A DNA stretch of 14,683 nt from CANRPC01 sp964456095 (GCA_964456095.1 CAYVZF010000037.1:1-14683); one strand, 5' to 3'. Positions 6,837 to 14,683 are shown, counted from the first letter of the stretch. Program-made: numbers and translations. The notes: generated from the letters alone by a model not told the origin.

Positions 6837-6865
6837 TTTATTAATCTTTATTATAACTATATAAT
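6837..6865 (+). promoter_or_regulatory. Candidate hpt promoter
   Basis: TATAAT at 6860-6865 with a weak -35 (TTTATT, 6837-6842) at 17 bp. AGGAGG (6879-6884) follows, 5 nt before the hpt ATG. Confidence 0.5.
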
Positions 6866-6889
6866 TTCGCTATTAAGTAGGAGGAACAT

Positions 6890-7444
6890 ATGAAAAAAAT
6901 AATATTATCACACGAAGAAATAGTTAATATTTGCAAGCATCTAGCCTTAAAGTTAAAAGAAAAATTCTCTAAAAATAACACTGCACCAATTTTTATTGGG
7001 GTGTTAAAAGGTTCACTTCCTTTTATGATGGAATTAATTAAACATTATGATGGACCTATGTATATGGACTTTATACAAGTTAGTTCTTATCAAAGCAATG
7101 AACAATCAGGAACAATTGTATTAAAAAAAGATTTAACTTCTCCTATTAAAGACAAAGATATCGTTATAGTAGAGGATATTGTTGATTCTGGTTTTACAAT
7201 GAATTACTTAGTAAAATATTTACAAGATAATTATTCACCACGTAGTATTACAACAGTTGCATTATTAGATAAAAAGTGTAAAAGAAAACTTCCATTTTCT
7301 TTAGATTATTATGGAAAAGAAATTGGGAATGATTTTGTTGTAGGATTCGGTTTTGATTATGATGAATTATCTAGAAATACTCCTTATATATTTGTCCCTG
7401 ATGAAAATGATATAGAATATTTAAATAGATATATTGATAAATAA
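6890..7444 (+). CDS. hpt: Hypoxanthine phosphoribosyltransferase
   Basis: 184 residues, normal length. Converts hypoxanthine (and usually guanine) with PRPP to IMP/GMP in purine salvage; cytoplasmic. Visible family marks are GVLKGSLPF (~37-45), MDFIQVSSY (~59-67), the PRPP-binding loop VIVEDIVDSGFT (92-103) with its acidic pair, and the C-terminal DFVVGFGFDYDE...RN segment (~148-162) that contacts the purine and pyrophosphate. ATG with a perfect AGGAGG 5 nt upstream. It is followed within 15 nt by a strong hairpin terminator. In many Firmicutes hpt sits next to tilS and ftsH; here it does not, and stands alone after a DUF3810-like gene. Confidence 0.95.
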   Translation: MKKIILSHEEIVNICKHLALKLKEKFSKNNTAPIFIGVLKGSLPFMMELIKHYDGPMYMDFIQVSSYQSNEQSGTIVLKKDLTSPIKDKDIVIVEDIVDSGFTMNYLVKYLQDNYSPRSITTVALLDKKCKRKLPFSLDYYGKEIGNDFVVGFGFDYDELSRNTPYIFVPDENDIEYLNRYIDK

Positions 7445-7457
7445 ATTAGATGTAAAT

Positions 7458-7486
7458 AAAAATGCAACTTGATAAGTTGCATTTTT
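7458..7486. terminator. Bidirectional terminator between hpt and the convergent lipoprotein gene
   Basis: AAAAATGCAACTT and AAGTTGCATTTTT form a perfect 13-bp inverted repeat with a 3-nt centre. GC-containing stem with A-tract on one side and T-tract on the other, so it can end transcripts from hpt (+) and from the 7523-8683 gene (-). Confidence 0.9.
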
Positions 7487-7502
7487 ATATCTTTTCCAAT
7501 AA

Positions 7503-7526
7503 TTAATTGGTATTTTTACTAATTAA
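7503..7526. repeat. Second stem-loop overlapping the lipoprotein stop codon
   Basis: TTAATTGGTA and TACTAATTAA form 10-bp arms (one G-U pair) around TTTT. It overlaps the stop codon of the minus-strand lipoprotein gene and lies just before the stronger terminator, so it may protect the mRNA end. AT-rich, so chance is possible. Confidence 0.35.
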
Positions 7527-8683
7527 AATATAAATGATTCTTTATTAAATACTTGATACTCATTTAAATCAGTTGGGAATGTGATTTCTCTACCTTTTAA
7601 ATCAAGATAACTTGATATTTTTAAAACTAAAGCATTTTGACTTGTTCCAGTAACATTTCCAATAAGACTATTTTCATCAATTTTTATATTAGAAGAAAAA
7701 TCAATATTAGTTGCAAGTTCCATTACTTTATTGTCACCATCAAAGTATATAGATGCATCAATAGCTTTAAATTCAAATTGATTTGTATATTCAAGTACAA
7801 CTTGTTTTTCTGCTTCTGTTAAACTTTCATATGTTTTATCTTCACCATAATTAGATTCAACATATTGTTCGATCATGAAATTAATCATTTTTTCTTTAGA
7901 AATAGAAACCGCAATACCAAAACCATTTTCTCCAAATGATTGATAGCTAACAGATTCATTAAATTCTTCTTTTAATGAAACTAATACGCTTTCTAAATCA
8001 ATATCTAATGAAGTAAAATCAAATATATTTGAACTATCATCACTAATTGCTAATATTCCATCAAATAAACTTGAAATGTTTTCAATAACAAATTTACTTG
8101 GAATATTAATAGTAATAGAAGTTGTTTCATCTTTTGTTAAATCATCAATAAGTTTCATTGTATTTTCATTTGATAAATCAACATATAAATTATCATTAGT
8201 TAAATATGTTGCGACAGCCATATTTGAATAATCTATATCTACGTTACTATTTGTTAAAATAGATGTATTTTCTGGAATAGTGTTTTCATTCTTATATTTA
8301 AATCCAAAATCATAAATTTTAGCATAAGCATTTATTTGATCTTCATTGTTTTCAGATTTAATAATATTTCCCGCTGATTCAAATTTACCAGATAAGCCAA
8401 ATTCACTAATCGTTTTATATTCTTGTGCATCATCACTTGCCCCAACTTGATAACTAGAATTTGCTTTATATGAAATATCATCAATATTTAATGAGCAGTA
8501 ATATCCTTCAATATCACTATATGTTGTATCCATTTCATTGATTTTTGTAACCATTTCTTCTGCAGTAATTTCAGTTCCGCCTTTTGGTAATTTACCAGGT
8601 GTAAGTCCATTTGAAGAACTTCCGCAGCTAGTAAATCCTAATGCTCCAATTAGTAAAAATAAAATAGGTAATTTCTTTTTCAT
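7523..8683 (-). CDS. Lipoprotein of unknown function
   Basis: 386 residues. Residues 1-20 are a clear lipoprotein signal (KKK, hydrophobic core, lipobox FTSC, Cys20), followed by a short GSSSNGL linker. The rest is soluble, acidic, rich in Ser/Asn/Asp/Glu and in alternating beta-strand-like stretches (for example ISYKANSSYQVG, IDASIYFDG). I do not recognise a family or catalytic motif. The overall look resembles large surface lipoproteins with repeated beta sheets that are common in this lineage, possibly binding or structural. ATG with GGAGGG about 9 nt upstream and a near-consensus promoter just before it. Ends convergent to hpt. Probably monocistronic. Confidence 0.85.
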   Translation of the reverse strand: MKKKLPILFLLIGALGFTSCGSSSNGLTPGKLPKGGTEITAEEMVTKINEMDTTYSDIEGYYCSLNIDDISYKANSSYQVGASDDAQEYKTISEFGLSGKFESAGNIIKSENNEDQINAYAKIYDFGFKYKNENTIPENTSILTNSNVDIDYSNMAVATYLTNDNLYVDLSNENTMKLIDDLTKDETTSITINIPSKFVIENISSLFDGILAISDDSSNIFDFTSLDIDLESVLVSLKEEFNESVSYQSFGENGFGIAVSISKEKMINFMIEQYVESNYGEDKTYESLTEAEKQVVLEYTNQFEFKAIDASIYFDGDNKVMELATNIDFSSNIKIDENSLIGNVTGTSQNALVLKISSYLDLKGREITFPTDLNEYQVFNKESFIF

Positions 8684-8708
8684 AAATATTTACCCTCCTC
8701 ACACTTTC

Positions 8709-8737
8709 ATTATATATAAATACTATATTTTTGTAAA
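8709..8737 (-). promoter_or_regulatory. Promoter of the 386-residue lipoprotein gene
   Basis: Minus strand: -35 TTTACA (8732-8737), 17-bp spacer, -10 TATAAT (8709-8714). This is the best sigma-A type promoter in the window. Confidence 0.8.
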
Positions 8738-8756
8738 TAAATAAAAATTACAAGAT

Positions 8757-8832
8757 AAGCATTATTTTTTCGTAATTTTAATAATCATTATTTATTAAAA
8801 CTTAAACTATATATTTTAAAAAGCATTATTTT
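8757..8832. repeat. Pair of 12-bp direct repeats in the AT-rich intergenic region
   Basis: AAGCATTATTTT occurs at 8757-8768 and 8821-8832 in the 281-nt gap between the divergent lipoprotein and esterase genes. The rest of the gap holds the lipoprotein promoter and AT-rich sequence in which no convincing promoter for the esterase gene could be picked. The repeats may be chance in such DNA. Confidence 0.3.
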
Positions 8833-8952
8833 ATAAGAATGATTGATAACTTAAAAAGTATTAATAAAAATTTAAGGTTAATATTAAAAATTAATTTAAG
8901 ATATTTTAAAATATTAATATGTAGAAATAAATTCTATGTAAGTAATTTTATT

Positions 8953-8958
8953 GGAGAG
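8953..8958 (+). promoter_or_regulatory. Ribosome binding site deciding the esterase start
   Basis: GGAGAG ends 6 nt before ATG 8965. The in-frame ATG at 8839 has no such site and would add 42 residues (Lys/Asn/Ile-rich) before the conserved fold. Confidence 0.75.
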
Positions 8959-8964
8959 AAAACT

Positions 8965-9798
8965 ATGATTCATGAATATATCAATTTGAAAGTACATTAT
9001 CCTCAATTAAATGGAGGAGATGATGTATTACTTTATTCTTATTGTCCTGATAATTTTGATGAATGGAGTATGGGTAGAAAAAGAAAAACTATTCTTATTT
9101 TACCAGGAGGCGGATATAAATTTATCTCACAAAGAGAAGCAGAACCAATTGCCTTACAATATTTAAAAGAAGATTTTAATGTATTTATACTAGCATACAC
9201 TGTAAAGCAAAAGCCAGTTCTTCATCCATTAAATCCAGTTGATGAAGTTTTTGCTTCTATTTTATATATAAAAAGAAATGCTGAAAAATATAATGTTGAT
9301 ATTGATCACATATCAATTTTAGGATTTTCAGCTGGAGGTCATCTTGCAGCTTCTGCAGGTCTTTTTTATCAAGATGAAACATATAGCAAATTATTAAATT
9401 GTGATATTGATGAATTAAAATTTAAAGGTCTTCTACTAGCATATCCTGTAATTTCTCTAACTAATTATACTCATTTAGCCACTTGTAACATTAGAACTAA
9501 CGGAAATAAAGAATTAATAGATAAATTTTCAATTGAAAAACATATTACAAAAAAGTTTCCTCCGACATTTATTTGGAGCACATTTGAAGATGATAATGTT
9601 AGTCCATTAAATTCAGTTATGCTAATTGAACAACTTATTAAAAATAATGTTCGAGTAGAATTCCATCTTTATCCTGAAGGGCATCATGGACTTTCACTTG
9701 CTAATGAAATAACATGTAGCAAAAATAATCCAGATAAATATGAATCAGTTCATACATGGATTGAAAACTCTATTAGATTTATAAAAGACTATTTATAG
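8965..9798 (+). CDS. Alpha/beta hydrolase, acetyl-esterase (BD-FAE-like) type
   Basis: 277 residues from ATG 8965. The fold starts with a strand ending in the oxyanion loop LPGGGY (46-51). The nucleophile is Ser122 in GFSAGGH, the acid is probably Asp209 in EDDNVSP, and the base is His241 in GHHGLS, so the triad is complete. The DEV..S...IKRNAEKYNVD segment before the nucleophile and the xylanase/acetyl-esterase style loop are typical of Firmicutes carbohydrate acetyl esterases (Aes/Axe-like, BD-FAE). There is no signal peptide, so it acts in the cytoplasm, probably deacetylating imported oligosaccharides or small esters; the substrate cannot be read from the sequence. Its neighbours on both sides are unrelated and it looks monocistronic. 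It ends 26 nt from the convergent AEC gene without an obvious strong terminator. Confidence 0.88.
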   Translation: MIHEYINLKVHYPQLNGGDDVLLYSYCPDNFDEWSMGRKRKTILILPGGGYKFISQREAEPIALQYLKEDFNVFILAYTVKQKPVLHPLNPVDEVFASILYIKRNAEKYNVDIDHISILGFSAGGHLAASAGLFYQDETYSKLLNCDIDELKFKGLLLAYPVISLTNYTHLATCNIRTNGNKELIDKFSIEKHITKKFPPTFIWSTFEDDNVSPLNSVMLIEQLIKNNVRVEFHLYPEGHHGLSLANEITCSKNNPDKYESVHTWIENSIRFIKDYL

Positions 9799-9824
9799 TT
9801 TAATATCTATTCTTATCTTATTAT

Positions 9825-10853
9825 CTATACACTAAATATTCCTATAGACGAAAGAATCAAAATAATGATAAATAATGATAATATTGATGTTATCGATGTC
9901 CATACTACTAATTGTCCCGCTAAATCGCCATCTTGTTTCATTTCAATAGCCATCGGTACAGAACTAACTGCAACAGGTGTAGCAAATAACGCTATTAAGG
10001 TAGGGAATTCACTAGAAGTAAAGTTTAATAAATATCCTATAGAAAGCGTAATTAATGGAACAAAAACAACTCTTAAACTGGTACCCAATATTATTTGAGG
10101 AGCTAATTTTTTAACACTAGAAAATTTAAATCTTCCACCTAAAATAATTAAAGCAAAAGGTGAAGCAATATTTGCAACATTTTTTATCGATTTATACATA
10201 AAGTTGTTTGAAATATTAGATGTTGATAAATCTATATTAGCATTCATTAATAAGAATTTTATTCCTAAAAATACTAATCCACTTAATACACCAATTATTA
10301 ATGGATTAGTTATTATTTTTTTTAATACATCTTTAATATTTATTTTATTATTAGAATCTTTGTCAAAAATAGATAAAGAAACAACAGCTAAAATATTAAA
10401 TAAAGGCACAGATACCGCTGCCATAATGGTAGCAATTCCTATAGCTTTACTTTTTATTTCATCACTCATTCCAGAACATATAAATTCACATAATGGAATA
10501 CCTATAATCGCGTAATTTGATCTAAAAACACATTGCAAAATTACACCTTTTTGTTTATTGTCTTTAACAAATAATAATACAATAATTAATCCTAATAAAA
10601 ATAACGCTAAAATTGCAATAACAGAATAAAGCAATAATCCCCAGTTAATAGAGGAAAATGTTTCTTTATCAATAAAAGCAATATTTGAAAAAAGTAATAT
10701 AGGAATGAATACCTTAAAAACAATCTTATTTGCTTTATCTAAAAATACATCATCAAAAACCTTAATACATTTAAGAAAATATCCAAGTAATACTAATAAA
10801 ACTATTGGTAATATTACATTACAGGAAAAATACAATAAATTTAATACTTCCAT
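9825..10853 (-). CDS. AEC family (auxin efflux carrier-like) transporter
   Basis: 342 residues, about ten membrane helices in two five-helix halves joined by a charged loop (SIFDKDSNNKINIKDVLKK). Typical family features are the opening helix NVILPIVLLVLLGYFLK, the first-half segment FRSNYAIIGIPL with the conserved N-x-x-x-x-G-x-P pattern, and the C-terminal half ending VAVSSVPMAIEM..GGDLAGQ-like (here QDGDLAGQLVVWTSI). Bacterial members move malate, other organic anions or unknown substrates; specificity cannot be assigned. Starts: AAGGTGA (10859-10865) lies 5 nt before ATG 10853, whereas the longer frame from ATG 10868 has no site. It follows the ZIP gene by 53 nt on the same strand and may share a transcript with it. 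Confidence 0.87.
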   Translation of the reverse strand: MEVLNLLYFSCNVILPIVLLVLLGYFLKCIKVFDDVFLDKANKIVFKVFIPILLFSNIAFIDKETFSSINWGLLLYSVIAILALFLLGLIIVLLFVKDNKQKGVILQCVFRSNYAIIGIPLCEFICSGMSDEIKSKAIGIATIMAAVSVPLFNILAVVSLSIFDKDSNNKINIKDVLKKIITNPLIIGVLSGLVFLGIKFLLMNANIDLSTSNISNNFMYKSIKNVANIASPFALIILGGRFKFSSVKKLAPQIILGTSLRVVFVPLITLSIGYLLNFTSSEFPTLIALFATPVAVSSVPMAIEMKQDGDLAGQLVVWTSITSILSLFIIILILSSIGIFSV

Positions 10854-10906
10854 CAAAATCACCTTCATTAAAATATTATCATTATTTCAACATTAATAAA
10901 ATGATA

Positions 10907-11665
10907 TTATCCTAATAAAACATCTAAAATCATCATTAATAAAAAGCCAAAAAGAAAAACAATATTCTTCTTTAAATCATTTATCGACTCTTTATTTACA
11001 AACACTTCATCTATTACAACAAATAACATTGACCCACATCCAATTGCTAATATTAATGGTAATAAATCTTGTAAATATATAGCAAAAACAAATCCGAGTA
11101 ATGAAGCAAAAGGTTCAATAATACCAGATATTATTCCAAGTAACGCCGCTTTCTTTTTTGATTTAATTAAATTAAACATAGCAAAAGAAGTCGATGCACC
11201 TTCTGGAAAATTTTGTATTCCAATTCCTAAAGCTAGCATAAGTGGAGCTAAATAGTTTAATTCTTGATTAATAGTTACTGCAACACCAAATGATAAACCT
11301 ACAGCAAGACCTTCTGGAAAATTATGAATGGTCATTGCTAAAAAAAGTTTTTTATATTTATTATTTTTATCATCTATATTTTTATTTATTAAAATAGCAT
11401 CAAATATTAAAATAAATAACGCTCCAAGAATAATACCAATTACCGCAAAAAGTAAATTATATTCATTATATTTCCCTTCATTTTCAAGTGATGGAATAAG
11501 CAAAGAAAATATAGAAGCAGATAACATTATTCCCCCTGCAAAAGATAAAAATAAATCGCTCTTTTTTGAATCAATATCATTTTTAAAGAATAAAACTAAT
11601 AATGCTCCTAATGATGTTAACAAAAAAATAAATACTGTAGAAATAATAAAATAATAAAAAAGCAT
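10907..11665 (-). CDS. ZIP family divalent metal transporter
   Basis: 252 residues, eight predicted membrane helices, normal for bacterial ZIP proteins. TM4 carries HNFPEG (His114, Glu118) and TM5 carries QNFPEG (Gln151, Asn152, Glu155), the binuclear metal site; the Gln in TM5 is as in the GufA/ZIP11-like branch. Expected to take up Zn2+ and perhaps Fe2+ or Mn2+ into the cytoplasm. The cytoplasmic loop (NKNIDDKNNKYKK) is short and has no His cluster. Start chosen at ATG 11665: GAGGTG (11672-11677) lies 6 nt before it. The longer frame begins with a GTG that is itself part of this binding site. It lies 60 nt downstream of the MATE gene. No clear Zur/Fur-type operator was found in the gap. Confidence 0.92.
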   Translation of the reverse strand: MLFYYFIISTVFIFLLTSLGALLVLFFKNDIDSKKSDLFLSFAGGIMLSASIFSLLIPSLENEGKYNEYNLLFAVIGIILGALFILIFDAILINKNIDDKNNKYKKLFLAMTIHNFPEGLAVGLSFGVAVTINQELNYLAPLMLALGIGIQNFPEGASTSFAMFNLIKSKKKAALLGIISGIIEPFASLLGFVFAIYLQDLLPLILAIGCGSMLFVVIDEVFVNKESINDLKKNIVFLFGFLLMMILDVLLG

Positions 11666-11725
11666 GATAAACACCTCGTATTTATACTATGCTTAATATT
11701 TAAAATGGAAATTTGTTTACACTAT

Positions 11726-13153
11726 TTAATTATCATTAACAAGATTTTCTTTTTTCTTTTTAAAAACAAATTCATTTAATAAAAATATTATTAAAACAAC
11801 AAATGACATTATTGCAATTAATATATTTGAAATACCCATTGATATTCCTGCTCCTTTTGCGCCTAATTCCGGGAAAAATGTTTGTAAAATCCATAGTACT
11901 GGTATTCTAAAAGCAAATACCCTACTAATATTAATAATCATTGTAGTCTTTGTTTTACCATATCCATATAATAAACCTAAAACAACGCTATTAAATGAAA
12001 GAGCTATTATTGAAAGTGTATCATAATCATTAATCATTTTAATTAAATTAGTAAATTCAATAGATGTCATACCATTTAATTCTGATTGTGTTTTAGAAAA
12101 TATGTTTATTAATGCATCTTGGAAAACAAACCTTACTAATATATATCCAACTATTCCTATAATACACGAATATAATAATGAGATATAAAAAGTTTTTAAT
12201 GTTCTTTTTTTATTATTACATCCAAGATTTTGTGATACTATCGCACTTTCTCCATCTTCAAATGACCCTGTAGGGGATGTTACAAGTCCACATATATGAT
12301 TTGAAATAGAAAGTGCTCCTACAACCATTCCACCATTTTCATATGATTTACACATTGAATTAACAGACACTTTTCCAAATGCAAAAATAAATTTACCAAG
12401 CATAATAGGAAAAGAAATTAATAAAATATCTTTTATTATTTTTTTATCAAAGAAGATATTAACAAATGATGCCTTATAAACAGAATCTTTTTTATTGACT
12501 ATAAAATATAAAATCAAAAGTAATATTAATTGAGATAATAAAGTAGCTATTGCTACCCAAATAGTATTACTAACCTTAAAGCCATAAATAAAGAAAGAAG
12601 TAAGTCCTAATTTTGATAGCATTGCAATAATATTTAAATAAAAAATAGATTTAGTATCTCCTTTTGCTTTTTGAATCCCAATAAAAATGCTATTAAACAT
12701 AATAACAACACAACAAATTATTTGAATAATAAAATATCCTGTCGAAATACCTAAAAGTTTGCTATCAAGTCCACATAATAATAAAATTGGACTAGAAAAT
12801 GGAATACAAATCAAGCATAAAGCTAATGAAAAAATAATAGCAAGTGTCATTAAAGATTTAATTATTTTATTGCCCTTTTCATAATCTCCTTCACCAAATG
12901 TTTTAGCAATTAAAATTGAAGCACCTCCTGCAAGTCCTACACCTATTGCCTCAAACATTGATTTTATTTGTGAAATTGCCGCGACAGAAGCGACTCCTTC
13001 CATAGATATTTCAGAGACCATTATCGTATCAACAAAACTATATAATGAATTAAAAAGATTGTATATAAAAAGAGGAAGACATATTGTAAAAACAATAGAA
13101 AATAAATTTCCATTTAATATCTTCTCTCTTCTTTTTTCATCAACTTTGTTCAT
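11726..13153 (-). CDS. MATE family multidrug/toxin exporter
   Basis: 475 residues, about twelve membrane helices in two pseudo-symmetric halves (loop near the middle, NKKDSVYKASFVN). Family signals are FVDTIMVSEISMEGVASVA near residues 41-60 and the conserved GGASILIAKTFGEGD (~76-90). Exports cationic drugs or metabolites using Na+ or H+ gradients; substrate unknown. It belongs to the DinF/NorM-like Firmicutes branch by appearance. Start chosen at ATG 13153, preceded 7 nt upstream by a G6 run (minus strand, 13161-13166) that can pair with the 16S tail. The longer frame from ATG 13168 runs through this site and lacks its own. The gene follows the sigma-like protein gene by 60 nt. Confidence 0.92.
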   Translation of the reverse strand: MNKVDEKRREKILNGNLFSIVFTICLPLFIYNLFNSLYSFVDTIMVSEISMEGVASVAAISQIKSMFEAIGVGLAGGASILIAKTFGEGDYEKGNKIIKSLMTLAIIFSLALCLICIPFSSPILLLCGLDSKLLGISTGYFIIQIICCVVIMFNSIFIGIQKAKGDTKSIFYLNIIAMLSKLGLTSFFIYGFKVSNTIWVAIATLLSQLILLLILYFIVNKKDSVYKASFVNIFFDKKIIKDILLISFPIMLGKFIFAFGKVSVNSMCKSYENGGMVVGALSISNHICGLVTSPTGSFEDGESAIVSQNLGCNNKKRTLKTFYISLLYSCIIGIVGYILVRFVFQDALINIFSKTQSELNGMTSIEFTNLIKMINDYDTLSIIALSFNSVVLGLLYGYGKTKTTMIINISRVFAFRIPVLWILQTFFPELGAKGAGISMGISNILIAIMSFVVLIIFLLNEFVFKKKKENLVNDN

Positions 13154-13213
13154 TATATTACCCCCCATAACATGGAATAATATATATCTAATTCTTATAA
13201 ATTAAAAGACTTT

Positions 13214-13558
13214 TTAAAGATACGATAAAACTAAATTAATTGAATCTTTAATTGCTTTATCAATTTTGTTTATAAAAGAATCATAATCTTTATATTTATT
13301 AGATGTTACACCTATTTCAAGTCCTTCATTCGCAGCGTGAATCAAATCTAAAATTGTTAATTCTTCAACTTCATATTTTTTTGCAATATCATATGCATAA
13401 TAAAGATGACTTTGTATTAATGTTCTATATGAAGTATATGGATCATTTTGTATTTCATTTATTAGATTTTCAATTTCTTTTTTTGATAATCTTTTTCTTT
13501 CATCCATTTCTTTCAAATAATCATCTAATATTTTCTTTTCTTCTTTATTTAATTTCAT
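13214..13558 (-). CDS. Small protein resembling sigma-70 region 2
   Basis: 114 residues, no signal peptide or membrane segment, highly charged. Residues 47-62 (LIQSHLYYAYDIAKKY) and 67-84 (LTILDLIHAANEGLEIGV) line up by eye with sigma-70 regions 2.1-2.2 (consensus L.E.NLRLV..IAKKY and LDLIQEGNIGL). Residues ~92-111 would be the 2.3-2.4 helix but lack the aromatic residues that melt the -10 element. There is no region 3 or 4. Region 2.2 is the main RNA polymerase core-binding surface, so the protein may touch the core enzyme without acting as a full sigma factor; this is inference. Starts 5 nt after the glycosyltransferase stop with AAGGA 9 nt before the ATG, so both are probably co-transcribed. 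It could also be an unrelated helical protein. Confidence 0.75.
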   Translation of the reverse strand: MKLNKEEKKILDDYLKEMDERKRLSKKEIENLINEIQNDPYTSYRTLIQSHLYYAYDIAKKYEVEELTILDLIHAANEGLEIGVTSNKYKDYDSFINKIDKAIKDSINLVLSYL

Positions 13559-13563
13559 AAATA

Positions 13564-14550
13564 TTAATCCTTGTTATTAATTTCTTCTATATTACTATCA
13601 AGATTTTCATCAATATAATACATTGGTCTATTTTGAACTTCTGTAAAAATTCTTCCAATATATTGGCTTGCAATACCTAGGAATATAAATAATAATCCAA
13701 ACATTAATAAAATTACTGATATAGTTATAAAGAATGTATTATCCCAAACTTGAAATGGATATACACTATTTTTTTGTAATATATAAAATACAATACAGAT
13801 AATTAAAGCAATAAATGAAATTGCACTTAATCCTATTCCAAATTTAAAACTCCAAAGAAGTGGTTGAAGTGATGATGATGTAATAGAATCACCTGCCAAA
13901 CGGAACATAGCTTTAAAGTTATATTTTGTTTCTCCTTTTGGTCTTGCAGGTCTAACAAATTCAACTTCTTTAGTTTTAAAACCAACATAAGGAACCATTA
14001 CTCTAAAGACATGATTCTTTTCTGGTAATGCATTCAATATATCTACAACTCTTCTAGAAATCAAACGATAATTACCGACATTTTTAGGAACTTTAATTTT
14101 ACCAGAAAGCTTATATATAACATTATAGTATTGTTCTGCAGTAAATCTTTTTAAGAAAGTATCTTTCTTTCTATCTACTCTTTTTGCATTAACAACTTCA
14201 TATCCTTCTTCATAATATTTTAATAAATCATAAATTATTTCAGGTGGATCTTGTAAGTCTGCATCCATAATTATTACTGCATCTCCATGTGCCTCTTTAA
14301 CACCTGCAGTTACTGCTGGTTCTTGTCCATAATTTCTTGAAAATGAAATAACATGAACTCTTGGATCTTTTTCTTTTAATTCTTTTAATATTTTTAAAGT
14401 ATTATCTTTACTACCATCATTAACTAATACTAATTCAGAATCATATTTTTCTTTAATATTATCCATTATTTTGCTTAATACATCATAAAAAATTGGAGCC
14501 ATTTCTTCTTCATTATACATAGGGGCAACGATAGATAATTTCTTTTTCAT
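13564..14550 (-). CDS. GtrB/DPM1-like polyprenyl-phosphate glycosyltransferase (GT2)
   Basis: 328 residues, usual length. GT-A domain: SIVAPMYNEE (6-15), VNDGSKDNT (43-51), DADLQDPPE (96-104, nucleotide-sugar and metal binding), NYRLISRR (~160-167) and RPKGETKY (203-210), all hallmark motifs of the bactoprenol-phosphate hexose transferase family. Two membrane helices follow at about 234-258 and 272-298, and the family-typical tail QYIGR..TEVQNRPMYYI is present. It transfers a sugar from a nucleotide donor to undecaprenyl phosphate on the cytoplasmic face, for later use in decorating wall or lipid glycopolymers. No flippase or second transferase is next to it in the window. ATG with AAGGAG about 12 nt upstream, a slightly long spacing. 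Preceded by a good promoter and a 5' leader of about 50 nt. Probably co-transcribed with the small sigma-like gene. Confidence 0.93.
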   Translation of the reverse strand: MKKKLSIVAPMYNEEEMAPIFYDVLSKIMDNIKEKYDSELVLVNDGSKDNTLKILKELKEKDPRVHVISFSRNYGQEPAVTAGVKEAHGDAVIIMDADLQDPPEIIYDLLKYYEEGYEVVNAKRVDRKKDTFLKRFTAEQYYNVIYKLSGKIKVPKNVGNYRLISRRVVDILNALPEKNHVFRVMVPYVGFKTKEVEFVRPARPKGETKYNFKAMFRLAGDSITSSSLQPLLWSFKFGIGLSAISFIALIICIVFYILQKNSVYPFQVWDNTFFITISVILLMFGLLFIFLGIASQYIGRIFTEVQNRPMYYIDENLDSNIEEINNKD

Positions 14551-14607
14551 ATATTATTACTTCTCCTTTAACTAAGTAAAATACTTCGATTGAGTAATTC
14601 TTTAGAA

Positions 14608-14636
14608 ATTATAGCATAATAATTAATTTAGTTAAA
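14608..14636 (-). promoter_or_regulatory. Extended -10 promoter of the glycosyltransferase operon
   Basis: Minus strand: -35 TTTAAC (14631-14636), 17-bp spacer ending TGC, -10 TATAAT (14608-14613). The TG motif and perfect -10 make this convincing. The leader holds a small AAGTA-TTT-TACTT hairpin (14575-14587). The remaining bases to the window end show nothing recognisable. Confidence 0.75.
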
Positions 14637-14683
14637 GATTCATTATAAAAAATACAATTCCAATATTTCTTAATATTAAAAGT

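Noticed and set aside
8839..8964. 42-residue N-terminal extension of the esterase
   Set aside because: No ribosome binding site at 8839, while GGAGAG precedes ATG 8965. The extension is AT-driven Lys/Asn/Ile sequence with no signal peptide shape.
9788..9799. ACTATTTATAGT as a terminator between the esterase and AEC genes
   Set aside because: AT-only style 5-bp arms with a 2-nt loop and no T-tract; too weak to call.
13195..13215. AAAAG-CTTTT-like hairpin between the sigma-like and MATE genes as a terminator
   Set aside because: Loop too small, almost all A-T pairs, and no proper T-run after a stable stem.

Overview
The window is very AT-rich (roughly three quarters A+T by eye) and densely coded. 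Genes carry AGGAG-type ribosome binding sites, and TGA is used as a stop codon (for example at the end of the 84..698 gene), so this is not a UGA=Trp mycoplasma. Gram-positive style lipoproteins, MscL, Hpt and the small-genome feel suggest an uncultured low-GC Firmicutes/Bacilli lineage (Erysipelotrichia/RF39-like or Acholeplasma-like, probably host associated). That placement is inference from style, not from a marker gene.

Left part (84-4936, all minus strand) is one tightly packed operon, read from right to left: HprK-related P-loop kinase, PqqD-family small protein, S24/S26 peptidase, ABC transporter with fused permease and ATPase, NTP_transf_5-like nucleotidyltransferase, and finally a lipoprotein that I read as a barnase-family ribonuclease displayed on a serine-rich stalk. 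The first five look like the accessory parts of a peptide-modification and export (RiPP/lasso-like) system. There is no recognisable precursor peptide, lasso synthetase, B2 protease or radical SAM enzyme in the window. The last gene begins 4 nt after the nucleotidyltransferase stop, which puts a secreted RNase in the same transcript. This is the most interesting part of the window. An MscL terminator and a 9-bp-arm palindrome sit just upstream of the operon.

Middle part (5011-9798): mscL (minus) and a DUF3810-like membrane metalloprotease gene (plus) diverge from overlapping promoters. They are followed by hpt (hypoxanthine phosphoribosyltransferase), a strong bidirectional terminator, a convergent unknown lipoprotein gene, and an alpha/beta-hydrolase (acetyl-esterase-like) gene on the plus strand.

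Right part (9825-14550, all minus strand): read right to left, a GtrB/DPM1-like polyprenyl-phosphate glycosyltransferase with a good extended -10 promoter, a 114-residue protein resembling only region 2 of sigma-70 factors, a MATE exporter, a ZIP metal transporter and an AEC-family permease. The first two are 5 nt apart and probably co-transcribed; the rest are separated by 50-60 nt. No tRNA, rRNA, CRISPR, transposase or phage gene was seen. Several starts were moved downstream from the longest open frame because a ribosome binding site sits directly before the internal ATG.
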